Source: Aurifilum marmelostoma (Eukaryota > Ascomycota > Sordariomycetes > Diaporthales > Cryphonectriaceae). Taken from it: a DNA stretch of 64,000 nt. Positions 1 to 11,640 of this stretch are shown one piece after another. Position 1 is the first letter of the stretch; the number at the start of each line of letters is the position of its first letter. The translations under genes and the position numbers were made by a program. The DNA is taken from positions 1 through 64,000 of the forward strand of contig JAMXSV010000009.1 of the NCBI GenBank assembly GCA_027559495.1, written 5' to 3'. The notes under the pieces were generated by a model. It worked only from the letters and a program-made list of their open reading frames with translations. It searched no databases and was not told where the DNA came from.

Positions 1-2000
1 AATTAAAGATAATAAATTAGAATATAAAATTAAGAGAATCTTTAAGTATAAAAGATATAATAATATCTTAAAGTACTTAATTAAATAAAAAAAGATTATT
101 TATTAAGCGAAAATTTATAAAAAAGAGCTAGAGAATCTTATTAATATACTAAAAAGATTGCTTAAATACTAAATAAGAAGAAAAGCATTAAGAGGAAATA
201 ATATAGTTCTAGGGTTTAGTTATATAGAAGATTATATAAACTACTATAGAATAGAACCTGCAAAGCAGAAGCCTTATATAATAGATTAAATAAACTTCTA
301 TACTAAATTAATATACTATAAATTAAATAAATCTTAGAATAAGAAAGGGATTAGGAAAGCAGAGCTATAACTTAAAAGGCCTCTTTAGCAAACTTCTCTG
401 CCCTAAAATAAGAACTAGAGGCTGCAGCAAGCAATTTCTTAGCTAGAAAAACTAGACTAATCTACTATAGCATTCCCTATATCTATAGAAATTCTAATTA
501 AATCTCTTAAAGTTAGGGACTTTAGCAGAAATAGCTATTTTCTTAGAAACTATCTTTTATATTATCTTAAAAGCATAATAATGCTTCTCTTTTAGCCTCT
601 ATATAATTAAGCTTTTCTATATAAGTAATGCTATAATAAAGGGTATATTTTATTTTCTCTAACTATATATACTTCTATTATTAAAGATATATTAGCTTAA
701 GTATTTATTACTTAATTTTATCCTTTAAGCGCTAATGCTATATTGCTATATTTCAAAGCTCCTTAGATAAAAGATTTAAAATATTGCACTTTAACTAACT
801 AAAGTATATATACTTAATATAGTATAAGGAATTATATAGAAAAAGCCCTATAGATATTAAGGCCCTAATCCTTGCAATAGAAATAAGAAGGCATTTTAAT
901 AAAATTTTTTAAGAAGATAAAAAAATTAAGAAATTGCAATCTTAAGTACTTTTGGGAATAGAAAAAGTTTTTGCAGATATAAGAAGTTTTAACTCTATTT
1001 AATATAATAAATTAGGAAGATATAATAAAAATAATAAGAATATATAAAGAAACTTATAAAAGATTATTTAGAGTAATAATTAATAGGAAGAAAATAATAT
1101 TATAAGCTGCAATTATTATAATATAAGTATAGCAGCTACTTAAAATAGACCCTTAGTGCTAAGAAGCTTAAATACTTACTATAAAATTATATTAGGATTA
1201 TATAATCCTAAAGTTAGGGTTGCAAGCTAACTATATTAACTATATATATAGTTAAATATATTTAGAATAACTATATAGAATTATTATATAGTTAAATATA
1301 GTTATTATAGCTAAATAGACTATATAGTCTAGATATAATTACTCTTTAAATATATATAAATATTCTATAATTTTTTAGTTATTAATCTAAGTATTAGATT
1401 ATACTAATTTAATAGCTCTAAAGGCAGTAAGCATTGCAGTGCAGTTATAGTTATAATTATTCTTATATTCTATACTTAAGGAGAAACTTAGCATCGCTCT
1501 TGCTAGCATAAACCCCTTATATATCCAGATTATTATTATTAATACTATAGTGCTTATTATAATAATTATAAAGAAGTTTTACTATAAAATAGAGATACTA
1601 GAATTCTATAAAGATAAATATTATACTCTCTAAATATTCCTTATTTAGTGCAAAGCTTACTTCTATTATAAGAAGAAGAAGTTTAGTAATAAATAAAATA
1701 AGATTATTTTTTATAGAATATTGCTTTATAAAAGATGCCTTTACTTAGTTTAAATTTATTCTTAGAAACTACTTTAAGTTTAATAAATTTAAATAGAAAA
1801 AATAATACTAAGTATATTTTTTAAAGATTTTAATAATATAAAATAAGCACTTAAGAATATTTTTTAGTAATATAGATAAATAGTATAAGGCTAAATAAGA
1901 GCTTTTTTAAACTTAAGCAAACTAAATTAGCAGCTAAATATATTATAGAGTTTTGCAAAGCCTCTTTCTATTTTTTAATAGAATAATATAGCTCTTATTA
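1..2000. repeat. Left arm of a ~2-kb inverted repeat (RIP-mutated)
   Basis: The first bases read as the reverse complement of 4823-4832, and the match runs inward to about 1991-2000, which pairs with 2851-2860. The arms agree almost base for base; the visible differences are small, such as a 1-nt change in an A run near 966 and a short difference near 255-275. The sequence is extremely AT-rich with in-frame stops everywhere. The arm may continue past the left edge. It contains an inverted copy of the part of the direct-repeat block that lies at 2851-3750. Confidence 0.85.
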
Positions 2001-2004
2001 TATT

Positions 2005-3750
2005 TTAGAATTAATATTATTATTCCTTTTATTATTAATTTAAGAAGAAAGATATTTAAAATTATAAATATCTTTATAGTTTAATGCTTATTATATTATT
2101 TAATAATTATAGAAAAAGCATTTTAGATTTTTTTTCTTTATTTATAATATATAGGGAATTTAAAAAAATTAAATAAATAATTAGAATTATTCTAATTAAG
2201 AACTTAATTATATAAAGATCCTTTCCTTTTTACTATAATTTATCTCTTTTCTTTAAGAGCTTTAAGAAATTACTTAAAGCCTTCTTTTTTTAAAAGATGC
2301 ATTAAGCAGTAATTATTATAGCAGGCTATTTAACTAAAAAAAGCATATTAAAATGCATTATTTAATACTTATTCTATAAAATAGCTTTAATTTTAGTATA
2401 TTAGTTATCCCTTTCTTATAATATTTGCTTATTGCCTTTTTATATAGCTAGCCTATTATTCTTCTAAGATAAATTACTATCTTCTCTTTCTTAATTAGCA
2501 ATAATTTCTTACAAAATATCCAAATTTGCTATAATTATAGCACTTAATCTTATTATTACTTCTATTTATAATATCTAATTTTATAAATCCTAAATAGATT
2601 ATTCTTTTATAAGCTATATTAAATTAATTCTAACTCTGCTATTTCTTAGAATGCTAGTACTTCTTTTTAGAATTAGCTATTGCTTAGAAAATTTATATAA
2701 TTTAGCTCTTCTCTTATTTCTTAAGTTATTGCTTATACTATTTATTATTAATCTTAATAGCTAGCGCAATAAAGTCTATAAGCTTTATAAATTATTCTGC
2801 CTTAGCAAAATTATTCTTAACTTTATTTTTAAGTCTATTATAGTACTAAGTAATAAGAGCTATATTATTCTATTAAAAATAGAAAGAGGCTTTGCAAAAC
2901 TCTATAATATATTTAGCTGCTAATTTAGTTTGCTTAAGTTTAAAAAGCTCTTATTTAGCCTTATACTATTTATCTATATTACTAAAAATATTCTTAAGTG
3001 CTTATTTTATATTATTAAAATCTTTAAAAATATACTTAGTATTATTTTTCTATTTAAATTTATTAAACTTAAAGTAGTTTCTAAGAATAAATTTAAACTA
3101 AGTAAAGGCATCTTTTATAAAGCAATATTCTATAAAAATAATCTTATTTTATTTATTACTAAACTTCTTCTTCTTATAATAGAAGTAAGCTTTGCACTAA
3201 ATAAGGAATATTTAGAGAGTATAATATTTATCTTTATAGAATTCTAGTATCTCTATTTTATAGTAAAACTTCTTTATAATTATTATAATAAGCACTATAG
3301 TATTAATAATAATAATCTGGATATATAAGGGGTTTATGCTAGCAAGAGCGATGCTAAGTTTCTCCTTAAGTATAGAATATAAGAATAATTATAACTATAA
3401 CTGCACTGCAATGCTTACTGCCTTTAGAGCTATTAAATTAGTATAATCTAATACTTAGATTAATAACTAAAAAATTATAGAATATTTATATATATTTAAA
3501 GAGTAATTATATCTAGACTATATAGTCTATTTAGCTATAATAACTATATTTAACTATATAATAATTCTATATAGTTATTCTAAATATATTTAACTATATA
3601 TATAGTTAATATAGTTAGCTTGCAACCCTAACTTTAGGATTATATAATCCTAATATAATTTTATAGTAAGTATTTAAGCTTCTTAGCACTAAGGGTCTAT
3701 TTTAAGTAGCTGCTATACTTATATTATAATAATTGCAGCTTATAATATTA
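2005..3750. repeat. Direct repeat block A, left copy (possible LTR)
   Basis: This block aligns in the same orientation with about 9017-10928, with many C/T and G/A differences between the copies. The shared part starts around TTAGAATTAATATTATTA and ends just after the sequence around the AAGGGTCTATTTT motif. Its inner part (2851-3750) is also the start of the right inverted-repeat arm. Flanking of reverse-transcriptase remnants by two direct copies suggests a long terminal repeat, but I could not confirm TG/CA ends or a target-site duplication. A 105-codon open frame (about 2930-3247, starting with TTG) is kept in both copies but resembles nothing I know. Confidence 0.65.
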
Positions 3751-4832
3751 TTTTCTTCCTATTAATTATTACTCTAAATAATCTTTTATAAGTTTCTTTA
3801 TATATTCTTATTATTTTTATTATATCTTCCTAATTTATTATATTAAATAGAGTTAAAACTTCTTATATCTGCAAAACTTTTTCTATTCCCAAAAGTACTT
3901 AAGATTGCAATTTCTTAATTTTTTATCTTCTTAAAAATTTTATTAAAATGCCTTCTTATTTCTATTGCAAGGATTAGGGCCTTAATATCTATAGGGCTTT
4001 TCTATATAATTCCTTATACTATATTAAGTATATATACTTTAGTTAGTTAAAGTGCAATATTTTAAATCTTTTATCTAAGGAGCTTTGAAATATAGCAATA
4101 TAGCATTAGCGCTTAAAGGATAAAATTAAGTAATAAATACTTAAGCTAATATATCTTTAATAATAGAAGTATATATAGTTAGAGAAAATAAAATATACCC
4201 TTTATTATAGCATTACTTATATAGAAAAGCTTAATTATATAGAGGCTAAAGAGAAGCATTATTATGCTTTTAAGATAATATAAAAGATAGTTTCTAAGAA
4301 AATAGCTATTTCTGCTAAAGTCCCTAACTTTAAGAGATTTAATTAGAATTCTATAGATATAGGGAATGCTATAGTAGATTAGTCTAGTTTTCTAGCTAAG
4401 AAATTGCTTGCTGCAGCCTCTAGTTCTTATTTTAGGGCAGAGAAGTTTGCTAAAGAGGCCTTTTAAGTTATAGCTCTGCTTTCCTAATCCCTTTCTTATT
4501 CTAAGATTTATTTAATTTATAGTATATTAATTTAGTATAGAAGTTTATTTAATCTATTATATAAGGCCTGCTTGCAGGGTTCTATTCTATAGTAGTTTAT
4601 ATAATCTTCTATATAACTAAACCCTAGAACTATATTATTTCCTCTTAATGCTTTTCTTCTTATTTAGTATTTAAGCAATCTTTTTAGTATATTAATAAGA
4701 TTCTCTAGCTCTTTTTATAAATTTTCGCTTAATAAATAATCTTTTTATTTAATTAAGTACTTTAAGATATTATTATATCTTTTATACTTAAAGATTCTCT
4801 TAATTTTATATTCTAATTTATTATCTTTAATT
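2851..4832. repeat. Right arm of the ~2-kb inverted repeat
   Basis: This is the reverse complement of 1-2000, separated from it by a spacer of about 850 bases (2001-2850). The near-identity includes rare surviving CpG and GCA positions, for example around 3340-3360 versus 1485-1510. It overlaps the distal part of direct repeat block A and runs on toward the 3' end of the retroelement internal region. Confidence 0.85.
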
Positions 4833-7800
4833 TTAATATTATTATTAATCTTTATATTCTTTAATATTAGCTTAAATAGCAAAATATAGAAAACTAAGTA
4901 TATTCTTATACTATAAGGAAGTATAAGTTTATAGTTAATTAGTAAAACTTTTTATAAAATTTTAAATAAATTAAGCTTCTTATAATTAAGCTTATTACTA
5001 AATTTCTTTATCTTAATATTTTATTTAAAAAGATAAATTTTATTTTCTTTTTTAAAAATTAATCCCTTAATTCTTTTAGTATTAGTATATCTTATTATTT
5101 ATTTTCTAATAAATGCAAGTTCCTACTATAAGCTCTTATAGATTTTCTAAATTCTTTAAGCCTTTTTATTTACTACTTCTGCATTTACTCTTAGCAATAC
5201 TTTATAATATGCTATAAGATTATGCCTATATACTATATAAAATAGTAATATCTTTATTATATTTATATTTGCGCTATTATATATAAATTATATTAATAGT
5301 AATAATTTAATCTAATTATTTTATTTATAATTAATATAATAATATAGATATTATTCTAAAATCTAATTTATATATTCTATCTATTTATTTATTTATAAAT
5401 AAAATGCTATTAATATCTTATAAGCTACTTTAAGCTGCTTTATAAGCAAGATTTAGAAATTTAATATAAACTTTTTATCTCTATTTAAAATAATTTTCTA
5501 TAATATGCTATAATTAGCTATAATTATTTTAAAAAATATATATATAAGATCTTCTACTATATTGCTCTTTTTATATAATAGAAAGTAAGTATATTTGCTT
5601 AATTTATAAATTATTATTAAAATACTATTAAATTGCACTTTAATTAAAAGTTTTTATAAGAAAGATAGCTTAATAATAAAATCTAAGCTAGCTAATTGCT
5701 ATACTAAACTTAATACTAATAAAGAATAAAGCAATCTATAAAGCTTATATTTTTCTACTTTATTTTTCTTATAGCTATTATAATTCTATAAAAGATTCTT
5801 AACTCTTTTCTTAAAGCTTAATAAGTTCTAATATCTCGAAATTTATACTAAAGTTACTTAAACTTTTTAATATTTATATACTAAAGTGCTATATATATTT
5901 TAAATATATTAATTTTATTTTTTAAGAATTATATTTTCTAAATTCTTGCTTATTTAATTAATTTTAAAAATAATATTTAATTCTTTATATATATTAATAA
6001 AATTTCTTTTCTTATTTATTATAAAGATATTCTAAATTTTTTTTATAATTTTATTTTAGTAATTTAATTATTTATTAAAAGTATTTACTTTAATATTCTT
6101 CTTTTTTTAAATATAAATAATTCTAAAATTAAATTATAATAAATATTTTACTTATTTTACTTATTATTTATTAAGTATCTTTATTATAATAAATATAATA
6201 AAATTCTTATAATTAAAGAATATCTTAATTTAATATTTTATATTAATAAAATATTATTCTTATTTCTTAAATACTTTTATAATAGCTATAAATTCCTTAT
6301 TTAGTATTCTATATTATAATTCTAATTTATTAAGCTTTTTTAAAAAGTTAGTAATTAATTTTAATTATTCTTTTTTATTATACTAATTAAGTTCTGCTTT
6401 AATAGCAAAGTCTAATATATTTATATATAATTTAAATTCCTTATTAAAGTTTAGTTTTTTATAAACTAGATCTTTTATTATAAAGTTTCTAATTTTATTA
6501 AATGCTTATTATTATTCTTTTACTTAAAGAAATAATATTTTCTTTTTAATAAGTTTTATAAAAGGCTTAACTATCTTATTATAATTCTTAATAAACTATT
6601 TATAAAAGTTAATATATTTAAGAAATGCTTTAATATTTATAAAGTTTCTAGATATTAGCTAATTCTTAATTGCTTAAATCTTATTCTTTTATATATAAAT
6701 TTTATTTAGCTTAAGAGTATATCTAAAATAGTTTATCTTTTAAGTATAAAAATAGCATTTTATAGATTCTACTAATATTTTAGCATTTTATAGCATTTAT
6801 AGTATAGTTTATATATATTGCTTATATATTTTAAAATTCTTTAAATAAATAAGGATATTATTTAGATAAATAATAATAAAAATATTAAGAAACTTATAAA
6901 GAATATAATTAATTATATATTAAAATATAGCTAATATATTAGTTAATTTAAAAAATATAATATAATACTTATAATATTTATAATAAATTCTAAAAGCTAT
7001 TTTCTATTTATTATCTTTCTTAATTCCAATATAATAGTATTCTTTTTTAAAATTAAGTATTATAAACTATTATATACTTTATATTCTATTTTATAATTTA
7101 TTACTTTTTAGTAGCAAATAATAATTCTTAATTATTATATTATTAAATTGCCTAAAATTTATATATAATTTAAATTTGCTATTTTTCTTAGATATAAAGA
7201 GAATTAAATATCTTACTAAAGAGTATAACTCTTTAATATATTCTCTTTTAAAGTTTTTATTTAAATACTTTTTAAGTGCTTTAAGTTTTGCTTTATTTAG
7301 TTTATAAATAAGAAAAAACTTTAATTTTATTTCTTTTTTAAAGAGTATTTTATAATTAAATTATATTTTATTAGGAAGCAATTTCTTATGCTTTTTTAAG
7401 AATAATCTAATAAATTTATAATACTTTTATAATATATTTTTAAATTTCTTTCTAAATTCTATACTAGCTTTTGCAATTTATAAGAAAAATAGATATTATT
7501 AAGTATACTTCTTTTTGCTAATTAATAATCTTTTATATAGCTAAACTAAAGGCTTAAGCAAAATACTTTAAGCTAAATTAAATTATTAATTTTATTATTT
7601 TAGTAAAATTTCTTTTTAATTAATAAAACTATAATTAATCTTTTATTTCTATTGCTTTAAAGCAAATCTTTTATTATAAAGTTTTATTATTATTATTATC
7701 TTAATTTGCTAATAATTTAGCATTTTATTAACTATATTATTGCTAAATTCTTCTCTATAAGCTATTAAGATAATTATATTTTTATTTTTTTATCTTTCTA

Positions 7801-9016
7801 ATTTAAAGATATATATAAATAAATTATTTAAGTTCTCTTAATTTAAGATATACTTAGTAACTAATTTCTACCTTATACTTTTAATTGCAATCTTTTTATT
7901 AAATATAGCTTATTTCTATAAGATCTAGCTAGTAGTCTAATTAATTTAAGAATTATATTCTTTAAGCTAAAAAAGTTTTAATATTAGCTTATATTATATT
8001 ATATTTATAATATTAAAAGATATATATATTATAGAATTATAAATTATAATAGAGAGATAATTAGTTTGCTAATCTATTATACTTTAATTATATGCTATAA
8101 GCTATTCTTCTATAATGCTAAGAGTATAAGATTATTTCTTCTATTTTTATAATAATTATACTTAATTAATAATTCTAAAGAATATAAAATTTCTTTATAT
8201 ATTATTATCTAATAGTATGCTATATTATTATTTATAAATTTATACTTAAAGTATAATATATAAATAATTATTTCTAGTAATTGCGCAAAAAGATCTTTCT
8301 TCTTATATAAGAATTAATTATTATCTTCTTATAAGCAATTCTAATTATTTAAAGCTTCCTAAGCTTTATATACTGCTACTTAAGCTAATTATCTAGCTTA
8401 TTATTGCCTATACTTATACTTTTTTTAATTATTTTTCTATTAATATTAATTTTATAATTTTTTACTAATATAGATAATGCAATAAATTCTCTTATATTAT
8501 TGCTATTTTACTTTCTTATTAATATATTCTTTAAAGCAATTATCTAGTAGCTTAATATATGCATTATAGTACTTTATTTAAAGCACTTTTTAAAATCTTA
8601 ATTTCTTTTTATTATAGAATTAGATAATCTATTCTAATTTATATACTAGAAATTATTTATACTTAATCTTTTTCTAAAAGTATTTCTTATAATTATATAT
8701 AATATAAGAGATCTATATATATTTATAATGCTTATAATAATTAAGCTAAATTCTTATATTTTCTTCTTTAAAAAAGTTTTAAAGCTAAAAGTATATAAAT
8801 ATAAATATCTTTTTAAAGCTTAATTTATATATAAAGTATTTAATATTTATAAGCTTTAAATTCTATTTAATACTTATAAAAATATTTTATATTTTTTTAA
8901 ACTTAAATATATTATTATTATTCTTATTCTTTATTTAAATAATAAGTTCTAATAGATTATTTAGTTATTTATTCTATAATTCTTTTTTCTTAGTATTATA
9001 CTAGAAAAGTATTTAT
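3750..9016 (-). mobile_element. Decayed Ty3/gypsy-type retroelement, internal region
   Basis: The minus strand holds broken reading frames with recognisable pol remnants. At 6851-6868 it reads YLNNIL followed by IYLK, where gypsy reverse transcriptases have YLDDIL..YSK; the D-to-N and S-to-L changes are what C-to-T/G-to-A mutation gives. About 1.2 kb downstream, at roughly 5570-5690, it reads LDFIIKL followed after a gap by SILIIIYKLSKYTYF, which matches the start of the gypsy integrase core. The order RT then integrase on the minus strand fits Ty3/gypsy. Stops are frequent, so the element is dead. The exact limits are uncertain; flanking direct repeats may be its LTRs. Confidence 0.7.
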
Positions 9017-10928
9017 ATCTTAGAATTAATATTATTATCTTTTTTATTACTAATTTAAGAAAAAGGATATTTAAAATTATAAATATCTTTATAATCTAAT
9101 GCTTATTGCATTATTTAATAATTATAGAGAAAGTATTCTAAATTCTTTTCCTTATTTATAATATATAGAAAATCTAAAATATTAAATAAATAATTAGAAT
9201 TATTTTAATTAAAAACTTAATTATATAAAGATTCTTTCCTTTTTATTATAATTTATCTCTTTTTCTTAAGAGCTTTAGAAAACTATTTAAAGCTTTTCTT
9301 CTCTAAAAAATGCATTAAGCAGTAATTATTATAGCAAGCTATTTAATTAAGAAAAGCATATTAGAATATATTATCTAATACTTGCTCTATAAAATAGCTT
9401 TAATTCTAATATACTAATTATTCCTTTTTTATAATATTTACTTATTATTCTTTTATATAGCTAATCTATTATTTTTTAAAGATAGATTACTATCTTCTCT
9501 TCTTTAATTAGTAATAGTTTTTTGCAAAATATTTAAACTTGCTATAATTATAGCACTTAACCCTATTATTACTTTTATTTATAATATTTAATTTTATAAA
9601 TTCTAAATAAATTATTTCTTTATAGGCTATACTAGATTAATTCTAGCTCTGCTATTTCTTAGAATACTAATACTTCTTTCTAGAATTAGTTATTACTTAG
9701 AAAACTTATATAATCTAGCTCTTCCTTTATTTCTTAAATTATTGCTTATATTATTTATTATTAATCTTAATAGCTAGCGCAATAAAGTCTATAAATTTTA
9801 TAAATTATTCTGCTTTAGTAAGATTATTCTTAACTTTATTTTTAAATTTATTATAATATTAAGCAATAAGGGCTATATTATTCTATTAAAGATAGGAAAA
9901 GGCTTTGCAAAACTTTATAATATACTTAGCTACTAATTTAGTTTGCTTAAGTTTAAGAAGCTTTTATTTAGCTTTGCGCTATTTATCTATATTATTAAAG
10001 ATATTCTTAAGTGCTTATTCTATATTATTAAAATCCTTAAAGATATGCTTAATATTATTCTTTTACTTAAATTTATTAAATTTAAAGTAATTTCTAAAAG
10101 TAAGCTTAAATTAAGTAAAGGCATTTTCTATAAAATAATATTTTATAAAAATAATCTTATTCTGCTTATTACTAAATTTCTTTTTCTTATAATAGAAATA
10201 AGCTTTGCATTAAATAATGAATACTTAGAGAGTATAATATTTGCTTTTATAAAGTTCTAGCATTTCTATCTTATAATAAAACTTCTTTGCAATTATCTTT
10301 TATTTCTTAAGTTTTTTAATATAATTAGTAAGCATTATAATTTGCTTAAAGAGATTAGTAGTATTACTATTAGTAGTAGATCTAATTAAGGTTTAAAGTG
10401 CTATTATATTCTATAGTACTTAAAAGGAAAATATTAAATTATTCTTAAATATAAATTATTAAAATATAATAAGCACTATAGTATTAATAATAATAATTTA
10501 GATATATAAGAGATTTATATTAGCAAAAGCAATACTAAGTTTCTTCTTAAGTATAGAATATAAGAGTAATTGTAACTATAACTGCATTACAATGCTTATT
10601 GCCTTTAAAGCTATTAGATTAATATAATCTAATGCTTAGATTAATAATTAAAGAATTATAGAATATTTATATATATTTAAAGGGTAATTATATCTAAACT
10701 ATATAGTCTATTTAGCTATAATAACTATATTTAACTATATAATAATTCTATATAGTTATTCTAAATATATTTAACTATATATATAGTTAATATAGTTAGC
10801 TTATAACCCTAATTCTAGGATTATATAATCCTAATATAGTTCTATAGTAAGTATTTAAGCTTTTTAGCACCAAGGGTCTATTTTGGGTAGCTGCTGTATC
10901 TATATTATAACAGTTGCGGCTTATAATA
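9017..10928. repeat. Direct repeat block A, right copy
   Basis: This is the second copy of the block at 2005-3750, carrying an extra segment of about 200 bases at roughly 10283-10480. It diverges from the left copy mainly by transitions. The 105-codon frame is at about 9943-10260. The palindrome-rich stretch near 10690-10800 (TAACTATATATATAGTTA and relatives) corresponds to 3540-3640 in the left copy. Confidence 0.65.
10283..10670. repeat. Local direct duplication, first copy
   Basis: The segment from AATTATCTTTTATTTC through the AATAATAATTTAGATATATA motif recurs at about 10925-11300 in the same order and orientation. The second copy keeps more G and C (for example GCTGCTACTAGCAG versus ATTACTATTAGTAG), so the first copy is the more heavily mutated one. 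Confidence 0.7.
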
Positions 10929-11300
10929 ATTATCTTCTACTTTTCAAGCTTTTTAATGCAATTAGTAAGCATTATAATCTGCTTAGCAAGATTAGTAGTG
11001 CTGCTACTAGCAGTAAATCTAATTAGGATTTAAAGCGCTATTATATTTTATAGTACTTAAGGGGAAAATACTAAACTATTCTTAAATATAAGTTATTAAA
11101 ATATAATAAGTATTATAGAATTAATAATAATAATTTAGATATATAAAGGGTTTATGCTAGCAAAAGCAATGCTAAGTTTTTCCTTAAGTATAAAATATAA
11201 AGAGTAATTATAACTATAACTATACTATAATGCTTACTGCCTTTAGGGCTACTAAATTAATATAATTTAATGCTTAGATTAATAACTAAAAAGCTATATA
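10925..11300. repeat. Local direct duplication, second copy
   Basis: This is the less-mutated partner of 10283-10670. It ends in the TATATAGTCTATTTAG-type motif that also closes the block A copies, near 11335. It may be a truncated extra terminus of the same element family. Confidence 0.65.
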
Positions 11301-11399
11301 TAAATGCTATCTACTAAGAAGGTAATATTCTAGACTTATATAGTCTATTTAGTTATATCTAACTATATTAGTTATATTAGTAATCTATTTTACTTATCC

Positions 11400-11640
11400 C
11401 AATTAGTTGCTTATAATTGCTTAGCAAGGATTACTTTAGATTACTACTAATCACTAAGCGCTAGTAATTATAGGCAATTATCCTATTACTTGATTAGTCG
11501 AGCTCTATAACCCTAACCCTTAGTTATATAATTCTTTATTAGTTGTCTAGCGTTGAGTTGTGACACCTAGTCCCTTGTGAGCGGAACCTGTTCTTATGAC
11601 CTGCATGTTAGATAGGTTATAACAGTACCTTATTAGTAAT
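11400..11640. other. Short GC-normal island in the AT isochore
   Basis: From about 11520 to 11630 the base composition is near normal, with CpG, ACA, TCA and CCA-type trinucleotides that are almost absent elsewhere in 1-15000. It contains CTAGCGTTGAGTTGTGACACC and GGTTATAACAGTACC. No coding potential is seen. It may be a solo-LTR fragment or a short single-copy insert that escaped mutation. Confidence 0.5.

Noticed and set aside
11510..11522. CCCTAACCCT, a telomere-like word
   Set aside because: It occurs only as about one and a half units inside repeat DNA, with no tandem array.
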